From Flavobacteriales bacterium (GTDB lineage Bacteria; Bacteroidota; Bacteroidia; Flavobacteriales_F; PHOS-HE28): a stretch of 33,331 bases of DNA. Shown piece after piece: positions 16,279-23,669 of this stretch (position 1 is its first letter; the number at the start of each line of letters is the position of its first letter). The notes under the pieces were generated by a model that was given only the letters and a program-made list of their open reading frames with translations, searched no databases and had not been told where the DNA came from. Both the position numbers and the translations under genes were made by a program. The stretch spans positions 1 through 33,331 of the forward strand of contig JAEUSW010000127.1 of NCBI GenBank assembly GCA_016788285.1, written 5' to 3'.

Positions 16279-18531
16279 TCACTGCACCTCGATCTCGTCC
16301 AGGAACATCCACGCCGGGTTGCCCGCTCCGGGATAGCCCTCGGGGATCCTGCCGGGGTGCTTCACGGTGAAGCGGACGTAGCGGGTCTTCGCACCGACAT
16401 CGAACCTGAACGCCCTGCGACCAGTACCGGGCTTCACCTGATGCGAGCCCTGCAGCGCGAAGGTCTTGCCATCGGTGCTCGTGCTGAAGTCGACCTGTTC
16501 CGGCAAATGGATCCAGCTGTAGGTCTCGTTGAGCGCGCCGATGCCGATGGTGCGAACATCCTGCTCACTCCCAAGGTCGACCGTGATGGTGACGCTCTCG
16601 CGCCAGCCCAGCCACTCGGTGTTCACGCGCTTCTCCTGCGCCGTGATGCCATCCACCAGCGTGAAGGCGCCGCCTTCGTTGTAGCGCTCGTGGGGCGGGA
16701 CGCTGAGGGTGATGGGGCGTGCCGTGGCCTTGTTGAACAGGAAGCGGCGCTTGGCGATGGGACCGGTGAGGCCTTCGCGTTGGATCCAGCCAAGCAGTTC
16801 GCGGTCGCTGTTGATGATCACCGGGGCCGAATAGACCGCAAGGCCGGCCATGCGCTCATCGTATGGTGGTGCCATCTCCGTCATACTGAAGCTTCCTCCG
16901 GTTGCCAGCTTCATCTCAACGGCGATCTCCCCGGGCTTGGGCCCTTGCTTGGGGCGGATGCTCACCTGGTACAGGCTCTTGCTGGCGTTCACCTGCATCG
17001 CTTCCAGCTTCGGGAACTCGTTCTCCAGGCGCCGGATGAAGTCCGATTCGTTGCGCTTCGCCTTTGGCGTCCACAACACTTCCGCCAGGGCCAGCATGCG
17101 CGGCACGGCCATGTACTCCACGTGCTCGGGGGTGAGGATGTACTCCGTCCACACGTTGCCCTGCGCGCCCAGGATGTACGTCGCTTCCTCGGGCTTCAGG
17201 TCGGCGGGGATGGGCTCGTAGCTGTACACCTTTTCCACGGTGGTGTGGCCGCCGATGGCCAGCGGTTCGTTCGCAGGGTCCCCCTGGTAGTGGTCGAAGT
17301 AGCAGTGGCTGCCGGGGCTCATGACCACATGATGCTTCAGCCGCGCGGCTGCAACACCACCTTCCGTTCCGCGCCAGCTCATCACGGCCGCGTTCGGTGC
17401 CAGGCCGCCCTCGAGGATCTCGTCCCAGCCGATGATCGTGCGGCCCTTGCTGTTCACGAACTTCTCGATGCGCTGGATGAAGTAGGACTGCAGCTCGTGC
17501 TCGTCCTTCAGCCCGTTGGCCTTCATCCGAGCCTGGCATTTCGCGCAAGCCTTCCAGCGCTCCTTGGGGCACTCGTCGCCACCGATGTGGATGTATTCGC
17601 TGGGGAAGAGCTCCATCACTTCGGTGAGCACATCCTCCAGCACGGTGAACACGCTGTCGTTGCCCGCGCAGAACACATCCTCGAACACGCCCCAGCCCTT
17701 CTGCACCTCGTACGGACCGCCCGTGCAGCCCAGCTGCGGGTAGCTCGCCAGCGCGGCCATCGCGTGGCCCGGCATCTCGATCTCCGGTACCACGGTGATG
17801 TGGCGCGCCGCCGCGTAGGCCACCACCTCCCGGATCTGCTCCTGCGTGTAGAAGCCGCCGTAGGGCACGCTGTCGTACTCCCGCCGGCTGTACGGACCCA
17901 CCTGGCTGCCGCTGCGCCACGCGCCCACGTCGGTGAGCTTGGGGTACTTCTTGATCTCGATCCTCCAGCCCTGGTCCTCCGTGAGGTGCCAGTGGAAGCT
18001 GTTCATCTTGTAGCGCGCCAGCAGGTCGATGTACGTCTTGGTGAACTCCACCGACCAGAAGTGGCGGCAGGCGTCGAGGTGCATGCCCCGCCAGGGGAAG
18101 CGCGGGTGGTCGGTGATGGTGAGGCAGGGGAGGGATCCGCTCGTGCGGCCATGCTCCAGCAGCTGCACCAGGGTGCGGCTGCCGCGGTAGAGCCCGGCCT
18201 CCGACGGGGCGGTGATGGTGATGCCGCCGCCGGTGACCTGGACCTGATGCCATTCCGGGGGCAACAGCGTGTCGTACGCGACCCGCTGGAAGGTGATGGG
18301 GGTGGGGGCGAAGCAGGCCAGGTTCGAAGCGGGGTGCAGGGCCAGGAGCTCCGCTTCCACGGTGCCCAGAAGGGGGGCGTCGGCCGTCACCGTCCACGGG
18401 CAGCGCAGGTCGAGGCTGCCGCCGTCGAGCCGCATGTCGGCCGGCGCGGGGATGAGGTCCGGGACCGCCTGGCCCCGCGCCATGGCCCCTGCTAGCAGCA
18501 GGGCCGCGGCCACGTGATTCCGCACCCTCAT
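16279..18531 (-). CDS. Beta-N-acetylhexosaminidase, GH20
   Basis: A 750-residue exported glycosidase with a signal peptide at residues 1-20 (cleavage near ARGQA). A GH20b N-terminal domain precedes the catalytic TIM barrel that begins at about residue 145 (RFPWRGMHLDACRHFW). The catalytic pair D319-E320 lies in HIGGDECPKERW, and WDEILEGGL and GAQGNVWTEYI are also present. The C-terminal 130 residues resemble an F5/8 type C-like carbohydrate-binding module, with WRESVTITVDLGSEQDVRTIGIG and a final MFLDEIEVQ. It removes terminal GlcNAc or GalNAc from chitin-type oligomers or glycans by substrate-assisted catalysis, in the periplasm or at the surface. It overlaps the small upstream gene by 4 bases (ATGA), so the two are translationally coupled. 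There is no T9SS tail. Confidence 0.95.
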   Translation of the reverse strand: MRVRNHVAAALLLAGAMARGQAVPDLIPAPADMRLDGGSLDLRCPWTVTADAPLLGTVEAELLALHPASNLACFAPTPITFQRVAYDTLLPPEWHQVQVTGGGITITAPSEAGLYRGSRTLVQLLEHGRTSGSLPCLTITDHPRFPWRGMHLDACRHFWSVEFTKTYIDLLARYKMNSFHWHLTEDQGWRIEIKKYPKLTDVGAWRSGSQVGPYSRREYDSVPYGGFYTQEQIREVVAYAAARHITVVPEIEMPGHAMAALASYPQLGCTGGPYEVQKGWGVFEDVFCAGNDSVFTVLEDVLTEVMELFPSEYIHIGGDECPKERWKACAKCQARMKANGLKDEHELQSYFIQRIEKFVNSKGRTIIGWDEILEGGLAPNAAVMSWRGTEGGVAAARLKHHVVMSPGSHCYFDHYQGDPANEPLAIGGHTTVEKVYSYEPIPADLKPEEATYILGAQGNVWTEYILTPEHVEYMAVPRMLALAEVLWTPKAKRNESDFIRRLENEFPKLEAMQVNASKSLYQVSIRPKQGPKPGEIAVEMKLATGGSFSMTEMAPPYDERMAGLAVYSAPVIINSDRELLGWIQREGLTGPIAKRRFLFNKATARPITLSVPPHERYNEGGAFTLVDGITAQEKRVNTEWLGWRESVTITVDLGSEQDVRTIGIGALNETYSWIHLPEQVDFSTSTDGKTFALQGSHQVKPGTGRRAFRFDVGAKTRYVRFTVKHPGRIPEGYPGAGNPAWMFLDEIEVQ

Positions 18532-18875
18532 GGCTTGGTCGCGGGCGCGGCCGCCGGTGCGGGGGCCTCCAACAGCACCACCTCCAGGTTGCGCACGCCG
18601 TACTTGGCCTTCAGGGAGGCGCGCTGGGCCTCGCCTTCCTCCACGGTGGCGAAGCGCATCACGTCGATGTCGGCCGCTGCGGCCAGTTCGGGGTGCTCGA
18701 GCTTCACGCGCTCGATCAGCTGCGGGGTGGTGGCCGCCTCGGTGGTGGTGAACACCGGGGTGAGGACCACCACCGGACCATTGCGCCAGTTGCCGATGGC
18801 CATGGCGTGGATGACGTTCTGGGCGTGCAGCAGCGGCGCGGCCAGCAGGGCGGTGAGGAGCAGCAGGGTGCGCAT
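18528..18875 (-). CDS. Small exported protein of unknown function
   Basis: A 115-residue protein with a signal peptide at residues 1-19 (MRTLLLLTALLAAPLLHAQ) and a mature part of about 96 residues. The mature protein has a VVVLTPVF strand, a helix around IERVKLEHPELA and a second strand near LEVVLLEAP, then an Ala-Pro-rich tail (APAPAAAPATKP). I see no lipobox, zinc motif or T9SS domain, and I do not recognise a family. It is the first gene of the unit feeding into the GH20 hexosaminidase, whose ATG overlaps its stop. A -7 box lies 17 bases upstream. Confidence 0.75.
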   Translation of the reverse strand: MRTLLLLTALLAAPLLHAQNVIHAMAIGNWRNGPVVVLTPVFTTTEAATTPQLIERVKLEHPELAAAADIDVMRFATVEEGEAQRASLKAKYGVRNLEVVLLEAPAPAAAPATKP

Positions 18876-18892
18876 GGCGATGGGTTGCCCCG

Positions 18893-18900
18893 CAAAGATG
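18893..18900 (-). promoter_or_regulatory. -7 box CATCTTTG of the small exported gene and hexosaminidase
   Basis: On the minus strand CATCTTTG matches TAnnTTTG except for the first base and lies 17 bases before the ATG at 18875. It faces away from the rhodanese promoter in the same 107-base divergent gap. Confidence 0.5.
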
Positions 18901-18955
18901 GCCGATCGCCGGCCCCGGTGATCGGGGTCACCGTCCGCGGCCGCCGCCCGGCCCC

Positions 18956-18963
18956 CACCTTTG
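18956..18963 (+). promoter_or_regulatory. -7 box CACCTTTG of the rhodanese gene
   Basis: CACCTTTG matches TAnnTTTG at all fixed positions but the first and lies 19 bases before the ATG at 18983. No clear -33 TTG is visible. Confidence 0.45.
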
Positions 18964-18982
18964 TACCCGCAACACCCGCACC

Positions 18983-19273
18983 ATGAGCATCTTCGGCCCG
19001 ATCTTCGGTTCCACCGCCCGCCCCGCCCTGCCGGAAGGGGCCACCGTCATCGACGTCCGCACCCCGGCCGAGTTCGCCGGCGGGCATGTGGAGGGCTCCA
19101 TCAACATCCCCCTGGACACCGTGCAGCGCGAGCTGCCCCGATTCAAGGCCATCACCGGGCCCATCGTGCTGGTGTGCGCCTCGGGCAACCGCAGCGGACA
19201 GGCCACCGCGTGGCTCCGCGCCCAGGGCCTCGCCCACGTGGAGAACGGCGGCAGCTGGCTCAATTTCCGCTAG
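18983..19273 (+). CDS. Single-domain rhodanese-like sulfurtransferase
   Basis: A 96-residue protein formed by one rhodanese domain. The N-terminal motif is VIDVRTPAEFAGGHVEGSINIPL. The active-site loop is CASGNRSG near residue 65, with the catalytic cysteine that carries persulfide in this family. It has no signal peptide, so it is probably cytosolic. Family members move sulfane sulfur between thiols, and the specific acceptor cannot be told from sequence. It precedes rpsP by 70 bases, and each has its own -7 box. Confidence 0.92.
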   Translation: MSIFGPIFGSTARPALPEGATVIDVRTPAEFAGGHVEGSINIPLDTVQRELPRFKAITGPIVLVCASGNRSGQATAWLRAQGLAHVENGGSWLNFR

Positions 19274-19299
19274 GGTGTCGCCCGTGGCGGGGATCTGCC

Positions 19300-19307
19300 T
19301 ATCTTCG
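19300..19307 (+). promoter_or_regulatory. -7 box TATCTTCG of rpsP
   Basis: TATCTTCG fits TAnnTTTG with one mismatch. It lies 36 bases before the rpsP ATG, leaving a leader of about 30 bases, longer than that of most genes here. Confidence 0.55.
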
Positions 19308-19343
19308 CGGCCCCTTCGAGCAAGGGGATAAACAACCAGCGAC

Positions 19344-19871
19344 ATGCCGACCCGCATCCGCCTTCAGCGTAAAGGCAAAAAAGGCCAGCCCTACTACCAC
19401 ATCGTGGTGGCTGATCAACGCGCACCGCGCGATGGGAAGTACATCGACAGGATCGGTGCCTACGACCCCAACCAGAACCCCGCGTTCATCGAGATCGACC
19501 GCACCAAGGCGCTCGACTGGATGCAGAAGGGGGCCCAGCCCACCGACACCTGCCGGGCCATCCTCAGCTACACCGGCGTGGTGTACCGCAACCACCTGCA
19601 GAACGGCGTCAAGAAGGGCGCCTTCGGTCAGGAGGAGGCCGACCGCCGCTTCGACGCTTGGCTGAACGAGAAGAACACCAAGATCGAGGGCAAGCGCAGC
19701 AAGCTGGCCTCCGGCGCGGAGCAGGCCCACAAGGCCCGCCTCGATGCCGAGAAGCGAAAGGCCGCCGAGATGGCCGCCAAGTTGAGCGCCAAGCTCGCCG
19801 CCGCTCCCGCGGAAGCGCCCGCCGAGGCACCCGCCGAGGGCGAAGCCCCGGCCGAAGCGCCCGCCGAATAA
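19344..19871 (+). CDS. rpsP: 30S ribosomal protein S16 with C-terminal extension
   Basis: A 175-residue S16. The first 80 residues are the canonical domain (PTRIRLQRKGKKGQPYYHIVVAD, then YIDRIGAYDP). S16 helps assemble the 30S body. An extension of about 95 residues follows: a charged, probably helical stretch rich in K, E and A, ending in an Ala-Pro-Glu tail of APAE-type units. Long S16 tails are known in Bacteroidota; the function of this one is unknown. It is followed by a strong intrinsic terminator before rimM, so the usual rpsP-rimM pair is at least partly uncoupled here. Confidence 0.97.
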   Translation: MPTRIRLQRKGKKGQPYYHIVVADQRAPRDGKYIDRIGAYDPNQNPAFIEIDRTKALDWMQKGAQPTDTCRAILSYTGVVYRNHLQNGVKKGAFGQEEADRRFDAWLNEKNTKIEGKRSKLASGAEQAHKARLDAEKRKAAEMAAKLSAKLAAAPAEAPAEAPAEGEAPAEAPAE

Positions 19872-19893
19872 GCGTCCCGCACCGACCTGGTAG

Positions 19894-19924
19894 AGGCCCG
19901 CGTCCACCGACGCGGGCCTTTTCG
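19894..19924 (+). terminator. Intrinsic terminator between rpsP and rimM
   Basis: A perfect 11-bp stem (19894-19904 with 19909-19919) with a 4-base loop is followed by a short T-rich stretch (TTTTCGTT). It begins 23 bases after the rpsP stop. Confidence 0.85.
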
Positions 19925-19934
19925 TTCACCGCCC

Positions 19935-19942
19935 TACCTTCG
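19935..19942 (+). promoter_or_regulatory. -7 box TACCTTCG of rimM
   Basis: TACCTTCG ends only 3 bases before the rimM ATG at 19946, and it follows the rpsP terminator directly. A transcript from it would begin at or next to the AUG. Confidence 0.6.
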
Positions 19943-19945
19943 GGC

Positions 19946-20473
19946 ATGGACCTGGAGAGCCTGCACCGCATCGGCAAGCTGGGCAAACCCTGGGGGCATC
20001 AGGGCGACCTCACCGTGCACCTGGAGGGCTGCGACACCGACGACCTCGTCCACGCGGGCTCGCTCTTCGTGGACATCGAGGGCCAGAAGGTGCCCTTCTT
20101 CTTCACCGACCTGCGCGAGAAGGGGCGTGATGTGCTGGTGAAGTTCGACGACTTCCACGACCCGCAGAGCGCGGCCATCCTGGTGGGGCGCGACCTCTAC
20201 GCCCCGCCCGGCCTGTTGAGCGACGGCAGCGACGAGAGCTGGGACCCCGACGAGTTCATCGGCCTGGTGGTGCGCGACGAGGTGCACGGCGAGCTGGGCG
20301 AGGTCGCCGCCATCGAAGGCACCGACCGCAACCCCGTCCTGGTGATCCTCCACGGCGAGCAGGAGGTGATGGTGCCCCTCGTCGAGGAGATGATCGTGGA
20401 CCTCGACATGGAGGAGCGCACCCTCACCATCCGCACGCCGGAGGGCTTGATCGACCTGTACCGGGACCGCTAG
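19946..20473 (+). CDS. rimM: Ribosome maturation factor RimM
   Basis: A 175-residue protein of normal RimM length. The N-terminal RimM beta-barrel begins RIGKLGKPWGHQGDLTVHLEG. A PRC-barrel domain covers the second half, with EFIGLVVRDEVHGELGEVAAI and then EVMVPLVEEMIVDLDMEERTLTI. RimM binds S19 and helps 30S head maturation in the cytosol. I chose the start at 19946 because the RimM fold begins there; the frame is open further upstream, but that is rpsP shadow and terminator. It overlaps the next gene by one base (TAGTG). The order rpsP-rimM is conserved in bacteria. Confidence 0.96.
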   Translation: MDLESLHRIGKLGKPWGHQGDLTVHLEGCDTDDLVHAGSLFVDIEGQKVPFFFTDLREKGRDVLVKFDDFHDPQSAAILVGRDLYAPPGLLSDGSDESWDPDEFIGLVVRDEVHGELGEVAAIEGTDRNPVLVILHGEQEVMVPLVEEMIVDLDMEERTLTIRTPEGLIDLYRDR

Positions 20474-21177
20474 TGGCCGCGACGCCCTTCCGCTTCAAGC
20501 AGTTCAGCCTCCAGCAGGACCGCTGCGCCCTGAAGGTGGGCACCGATGCCGTGGTGCTCGGCGCGTGGGCCGATGTGGACGGTGCGCGCATCCTGGACAT
20601 CGGCACGGGCTCCGGTGTCCTGGCCCTGATGGCCGCCCAGCGCAACCCCGTCGCCCGCATCGATGCCGTGGAGATCGACGAGCCTTCGGCCGGGCAGGCG
20701 GCGGAGAACGCGGCCGCGAGCCCGTGGGCTGCGCGCGTGCGCATGCACCGCATGGACGTGCGCCGCATGCGGTCGAGCGAGCCGTACGACCGCATCCTCT
20801 GCAACCCGCCGTTCTACGCGGGCGAGATGGGGTCGGCCGATGTGCGCACCGGGTTGGCCAAGCACGACGGGGGGCTCACCTTCACGGAGCTGCTGGAGGT
20901 CACCGCGCGGCTGCTGGCGCCGACCGGGCGTTCCGCGTGCATCATCCCGCTGAACCGCGAGGCGGACCTCTGCACCATCGCCGCCGGCCACGGCCTGTTC
21001 CCCGCGCGCCGCTGCGTGCTGCACTACCTGGAAGGCCGGCCGCCGAAACGCGTGCTCCTGGAGCTCGTGCACGGCCCGTCGCCGTTGCGGACGGAGGAGC
21101 TCCTGGTGGAGCACCGTCCCGGCCGCTTCAGCGACGCGTACCGCGCCCTGCTGGCGCCCTTCCTGCTGAGGTTCTAG
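20473..21177 (+). CDS. trmN6: tRNA1(Val) (adenine37-N6)-methyltransferase-like protein
   Basis: A 234-residue class I SAM-dependent methyltransferase. The SAM-binding motif I is DIGTGSGVLAL at 42-52, the acidic end of strand 2 is VEIDE, and the N6-adenine motif NPPFY is at 111-115. The N-terminal FRFKQFSLQQDRCALKVGTDAVVLGAW is typical of the YfiC/TrmN6 family, which methylates A37 of tRNA1(Val). The specific target is inferred from family resemblance. It starts with GTG and shares one base with the rimM stop, so the two are coupled. It takes the place that trmD has after rimM in many other bacteria. Its stop is inside a CTAG shared with the opposite gene. Confidence 0.88.
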   Translation: MAATPFRFKQFSLQQDRCALKVGTDAVVLGAWADVDGARILDIGTGSGVLALMAAQRNPVARIDAVEIDEPSAGQAAENAAASPWAARVRMHRMDVRRMRSSEPYDRILCNPPFYAGEMGSADVRTGLAKHDGGLTFTELLEVTARLLAPTGRSACIIPLNREADLCTIAAGHGLFPARRCVLHYLEGRPPKRVLLELVHGPSPLRTEELLVEHRPGRFSDAYRALLAPFLLRF

Positions 21178-22514
21178 CCTTCGACCTCCTCCTCGTTGAA
21201 CACGATGCCCGCCTCCTCCAGGGCGTCCAGGACGGGGTCGTAGATCTCGCGTTCGATCGGCAGCAGCACGCCGCGGCCCTTCAGCCGGTCGCCCAGCACC
21301 AACCGCGCGGCGAAGGCCAGGGGCAGCCCCACGGTCCTCGCCATGCCGGTGCGCACCGGGTCCTCGCCCAGCACCACCAGCGAGGCCTGCAGCTCCTGGT
21401 GCCGGTCCTCCACCGTGTAGCGGAAGCGGTGCCACATCACCACCATGTCCTTGTCCGCCGGCCCCAGCTTCCACTTCGCCTCCAGCAGGTGCTGCAAGGT
21501 GGCCGCCGGGCTCAGGCCCTGCACGCCGATGCGCTCATGGCCGAAGAGGCCCAGCCAGTCCAGCCTGGCCATCACCTCGCCCTTCGGGTCGAGGCCGAGG
21601 GTGTGGGCCAGGTTCGAGCGCACGTCGCGCTCCACATCGTGCGGCAGGAAGGCCTCCACGTACTCCTCCCAGGTGGCGTTGGGCCGCAGCTCCATCGCGA
21701 AGCCGTCGTCCGTGCAGCCCAGCTGCACGAAGGCGTCCCACGCCGCGCAGAAGCCCGCCTTCCGCAGGGTGCCCCGCACCAGCGTGGGGATCTCCTGCAG
21801 CCCGTAGTGCGCGCGGTACTTCAACGAGTCGCGGTTGGCGTACCCGTCGAAGGCCCCGAAGCCGGGCACCGTCACCCGCACCGTTTCGCGGAAGAGCCGG
21901 TGGTAGGGGAGGTACTTGTAGCTGCCGTCCTTGATCGTGCGCGCCATGCCGCCCTGACCGGCCAGCACGACGTTGCGCGGGTTCCAGGTGAACTTGTAGC
22001 CCCAGGGGTTGTCGTCGCTCTCGGGGGCGATGAGCCCGCCGCAATAGCTCTCGAAGGCCTCCATGCGCCCGCCCTCGCCGCGGATGCGGTCCAGGATGCG
22101 CATCGCGCTCATGTGGTCGATGCCGGGGTCGAGGCCCAGTTCGTTCAGGAAGATGAGCCCCGCCGCCTTGGCCTCCGCATGCAGGGGCCACAGCGCGTCG
22201 GGCACATAGCTGGGGGTGATCACGTGCCGCCTCAGCCGCAGGCAGTCCTTCACCACGTCCACGTGCATGAAGGCCGGCAGCATGCTGATCACCAGGTCGT
22301 GCGCCGCGATCAAGCGGTCGCGCACGGCCGGGTCGCCGGCGTCGCCCTGCTCGGCGCGGGCCACCGCCGTGCCACCGCCCACCAAGGCCTGCGCGTGGGC
22401 CAGGTCGCGGTCCACCACGGTGATGCGCCACTCCTCACGCGGGGCATCGTGGATGAGCTGGGTGATGAGCGCCGAAGCGGAGCGTCCCGCTCCCAGGATG
22501 AGGATCGTGCGCAT
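21174..22514 (-). CDS. Saccharopine dehydrogenase family protein
   Basis: A 446-residue protein with an N-terminal Rossmann NAD(P)-binding domain. The dinucleotide motif is GAGRSAS at 8-14, and VVDRD follows the second strand. The substrate-binding part has LNELGLDPGIDHMSAM, GGLIAPESDDNPWGYKFTWNPRNV and GQGG, which are strongly saccharopine dehydrogenase/reductase-like. In lysine catabolism such enzymes convert saccharopine to glutamate and aminoadipate semialdehyde, or form it. No LKR domain is fused and no other lysine-pathway gene is nearby, so the exact reaction is not settled. I chose the start at 22514 (MRTILILGAG), where the Rossmann fold begins. It converges on the methyltransferase gene with a 4-base overlap. 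Confidence 0.9.
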   Translation of the reverse strand: MRTILILGAGRSASALITQLIHDAPREEWRITVVDRDLAHAQALVGGGTAVARAEQGDAGDPAVRDRLIAAHDLVISMLPAFMHVDVVKDCLRLRRHVITPSYVPDALWPLHAEAKAAGLIFLNELGLDPGIDHMSAMRILDRIRGEGGRMEAFESYCGGLIAPESDDNPWGYKFTWNPRNVVLAGQGGMARTIKDGSYKYLPYHRLFRETVRVTVPGFGAFDGYANRDSLKYRAHYGLQEIPTLVRGTLRKAGFCAAWDAFVQLGCTDDGFAMELRPNATWEEYVEAFLPHDVERDVRSNLAHTLGLDPKGEVMARLDWLGLFGHERIGVQGLSPAATLQHLLEAKWKLGPADKDMVVMWHRFRYTVEDRHQELQASLVVLGEDPVRTGMARTVGLPLAFAARLVLGDRLKGRGVLLPIEREIYDPVLDALEEAGIVFNEEEVEG

Positions 22515-22545
22515 GGTCACTGCCGCCGGCTGGTGCCGGCCCCCG

Positions 22546-22553
22546 CAAAGATG
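22546..22553 (-). promoter_or_regulatory. -7 box CATCTTTG of the saccharopine dehydrogenase-like gene
   Basis: On the minus strand CATCTTTG lies 31 bases before the ATG at 22514. It is back to back with the sigma-54-type promoter of the DUF4476 gene in the 119-base divergent gap. Confidence 0.45.
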
Positions 22554-22577
22554 GGCAGCGCGCTCCGTTCCCGCCTT

Positions 22578-22592
22578 TGGCACAGGCCTTGC
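22578..22592 (+). promoter_or_regulatory. Sigma-54 (RpoN) promoter of the envelope cluster
   Basis: TGGCAC (22578-22583), the 5-base spacer AGGCC and TTGC (22589-22592) match the RpoN consensus exactly. It is preceded by TT, as at the other two sites. The start would be near 22603, about 30 bases before the ATG at 22634. A primary-sigma -7 box TACCTTCG at 22610-22617 lies 18 bases after the TTG, so two sigma factors may share the TTGC. Confidence 0.78.
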
Positions 22593-22609
22593 CAAGGCGG
22601 TGGCGGACC

Positions 22610-22617
22610 TACCTTCG
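22610..22617 (+). promoter_or_regulatory. -7 box TACCTTCG overlapping the sigma-54 unit
   Basis: TACCTTCG lies 16 bases before the ATG of the DUF4476 gene. With TTG at 22589-22591 as a -33 element the spacer is 18 bases, acceptable for the Bacteroidota primary sigma factor. Confidence 0.5.
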
Positions 22618-22633
22618 CAACCCATTTGAAGCC

Positions 22634-23641
22634 ATGCTACGCCCGATCCCCCTTGTCGCCGCCCTGTTCCTGTCCGCGTTGGCCGATGCCCAGACCAGCG
22701 ACCTGGTGCTCTTCACCGACGATGGCGCCAAGTTCACCCTGGTGGTGGACGGTGATGTGAAGAACGAGAAGCCGGCCGCCCGCGTGGTGGCCACCGGCAT
22801 CCGCAACGAGACGCCCGTGGTGCTCGTGCGCTTCGAGGACCTCTCCATCCCGGAGGTGCGCAGACAGGGCTATTTCCCGCTCGGCAAGGAGTACACCGTG
22901 ATGGTGACCACCAACAAGAAGGGGGAGAAGGTCTTCCGCCCCACCGGCGAGGCCGCCCTGGGCACCGCCGCGGGCGCCCTGGTGATCGATGAGAAGCCCC
23001 GTCCCGTGGGGTTCCAGGACGATGTGCCCACCAGTGCCACCAACCCGGGCGGCAGCGGAAGCACAGGCACCACCGGCACCACCGTGGTGGTCACCGAACA
23101 GACCACCACCACCCCGGGCACCGGGGAGAACGTGAACATGACCGTCGGCTTCAACGGCCTGGGGGTGAACATGAACGTGAACGTGACGGACCCCGTGCTG
23201 GGCACCAGCGCCACCACGACCACCACCACGACGACCACGACCACCACCACCATCACCACCGACCTGGACGAGCCCGTGGAGACCACGGCCACCCGTCCGG
23301 CCGAACCTCCGGTGTACACCATGCCCGGCTACACCGGCCGCGTGGGATGTCCCTGGCCCATGAGCAGCGGCGAGTTCGCCGATGCCAAGGCCAGCATCGG
23401 CTCCAAGAGCTTCGAGGACACGCGGATGAGCGTCGCCAAACAGGTGGCCACCGACCGCTGTTTCACCGTGGACCAGGTGAAGGGCATCATGGAGCTGTTC
23501 ACCTTCGAGGAGACCAAGCTCGACTTCGCCAAGTTCGCCTATGACCACACCTTCGACCTGAGCAACTACTTCAAGCTGAACGATGCGTTCACCTTCGAGA
23601 GCTCGGTCGATGAGCTCAACGCGTACATCCGCGGACGCTGA
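22634..23641 (+). CDS. Exported DUF4476 domain protein
   Basis: A 335-residue protein with a signal peptide at residues 1-19 (MLRPIPLVAALFLSALADAQ). An N-terminal strand-rich domain (about 20-125) is followed by a low-complexity linker rich in G, S, T and V, which includes 13 consecutive threonines. The C-terminal DUF4476 domain (about 240-333) begins at CPWPMSSGEFADAKASI and continues through the helical repeats FEDTRMSVAKQVATDRCFTVDQVKGIMELFTF. DUF4476 is frequent in exported Bacteroidota proteins and has no known function. I chose the start at 22634 from the signal peptide and the promoter spacing. It leads the cluster with the CsgG-like gene, which begins 28 bases after its stop. Confidence 0.88.
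   Translation: MLRPIPLVAALFLSALADAQTSDLVLFTDDGAKFTLVVDGDVKNEKPAARVVATGIRNETPVVLVRFEDLSIPEVRRQGYFPLGKEYTVMVTTNKKGEKVFRPTGEAALGTAAGALVIDEKPRPVGFQDDVPTSATNPGGSGSTGTTGTTVVVTEQTTTTPGTGENVNMTVGFNGLGVNMNVNVTDPVLGTSATTTTTTTTTTTTTITTDLDEPVETTATRPAEPPVYTMPGYTGRVGCPWPMSSGEFADAKASIGSKSFEDTRMSVAKQVATDRCFTVDQVKGIMELFTFEETKLDFAKFAYDHTFDLSNYFKLNDAFTFESSVDELNAYIRGR
23213..23260 (+). repeat. ACC/ACG triplet repeat coding for polythreonine
   Basis: Thirteen ACC or ACG codons run in a row (23213-23251), followed by ATC and two more ACC. This lies in the linker of the DUF4476 protein. Such a tract may vary in length by replication slippage in whole codons, leaving the frame intact. Confidence 0.85.
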
Positions 23642-23669
23642 GCGCCGGAACCACCGCACCGCCCCGACC

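Noticed and set aside
16277..16279. Alternative M1 peptidase start overlapping the hexosaminidase stop (TGATG)
   Set aside because: It would put 20 charged residues before the signal peptide; the ATG at 16219 gives a proper signal peptide and follows a promoter box.
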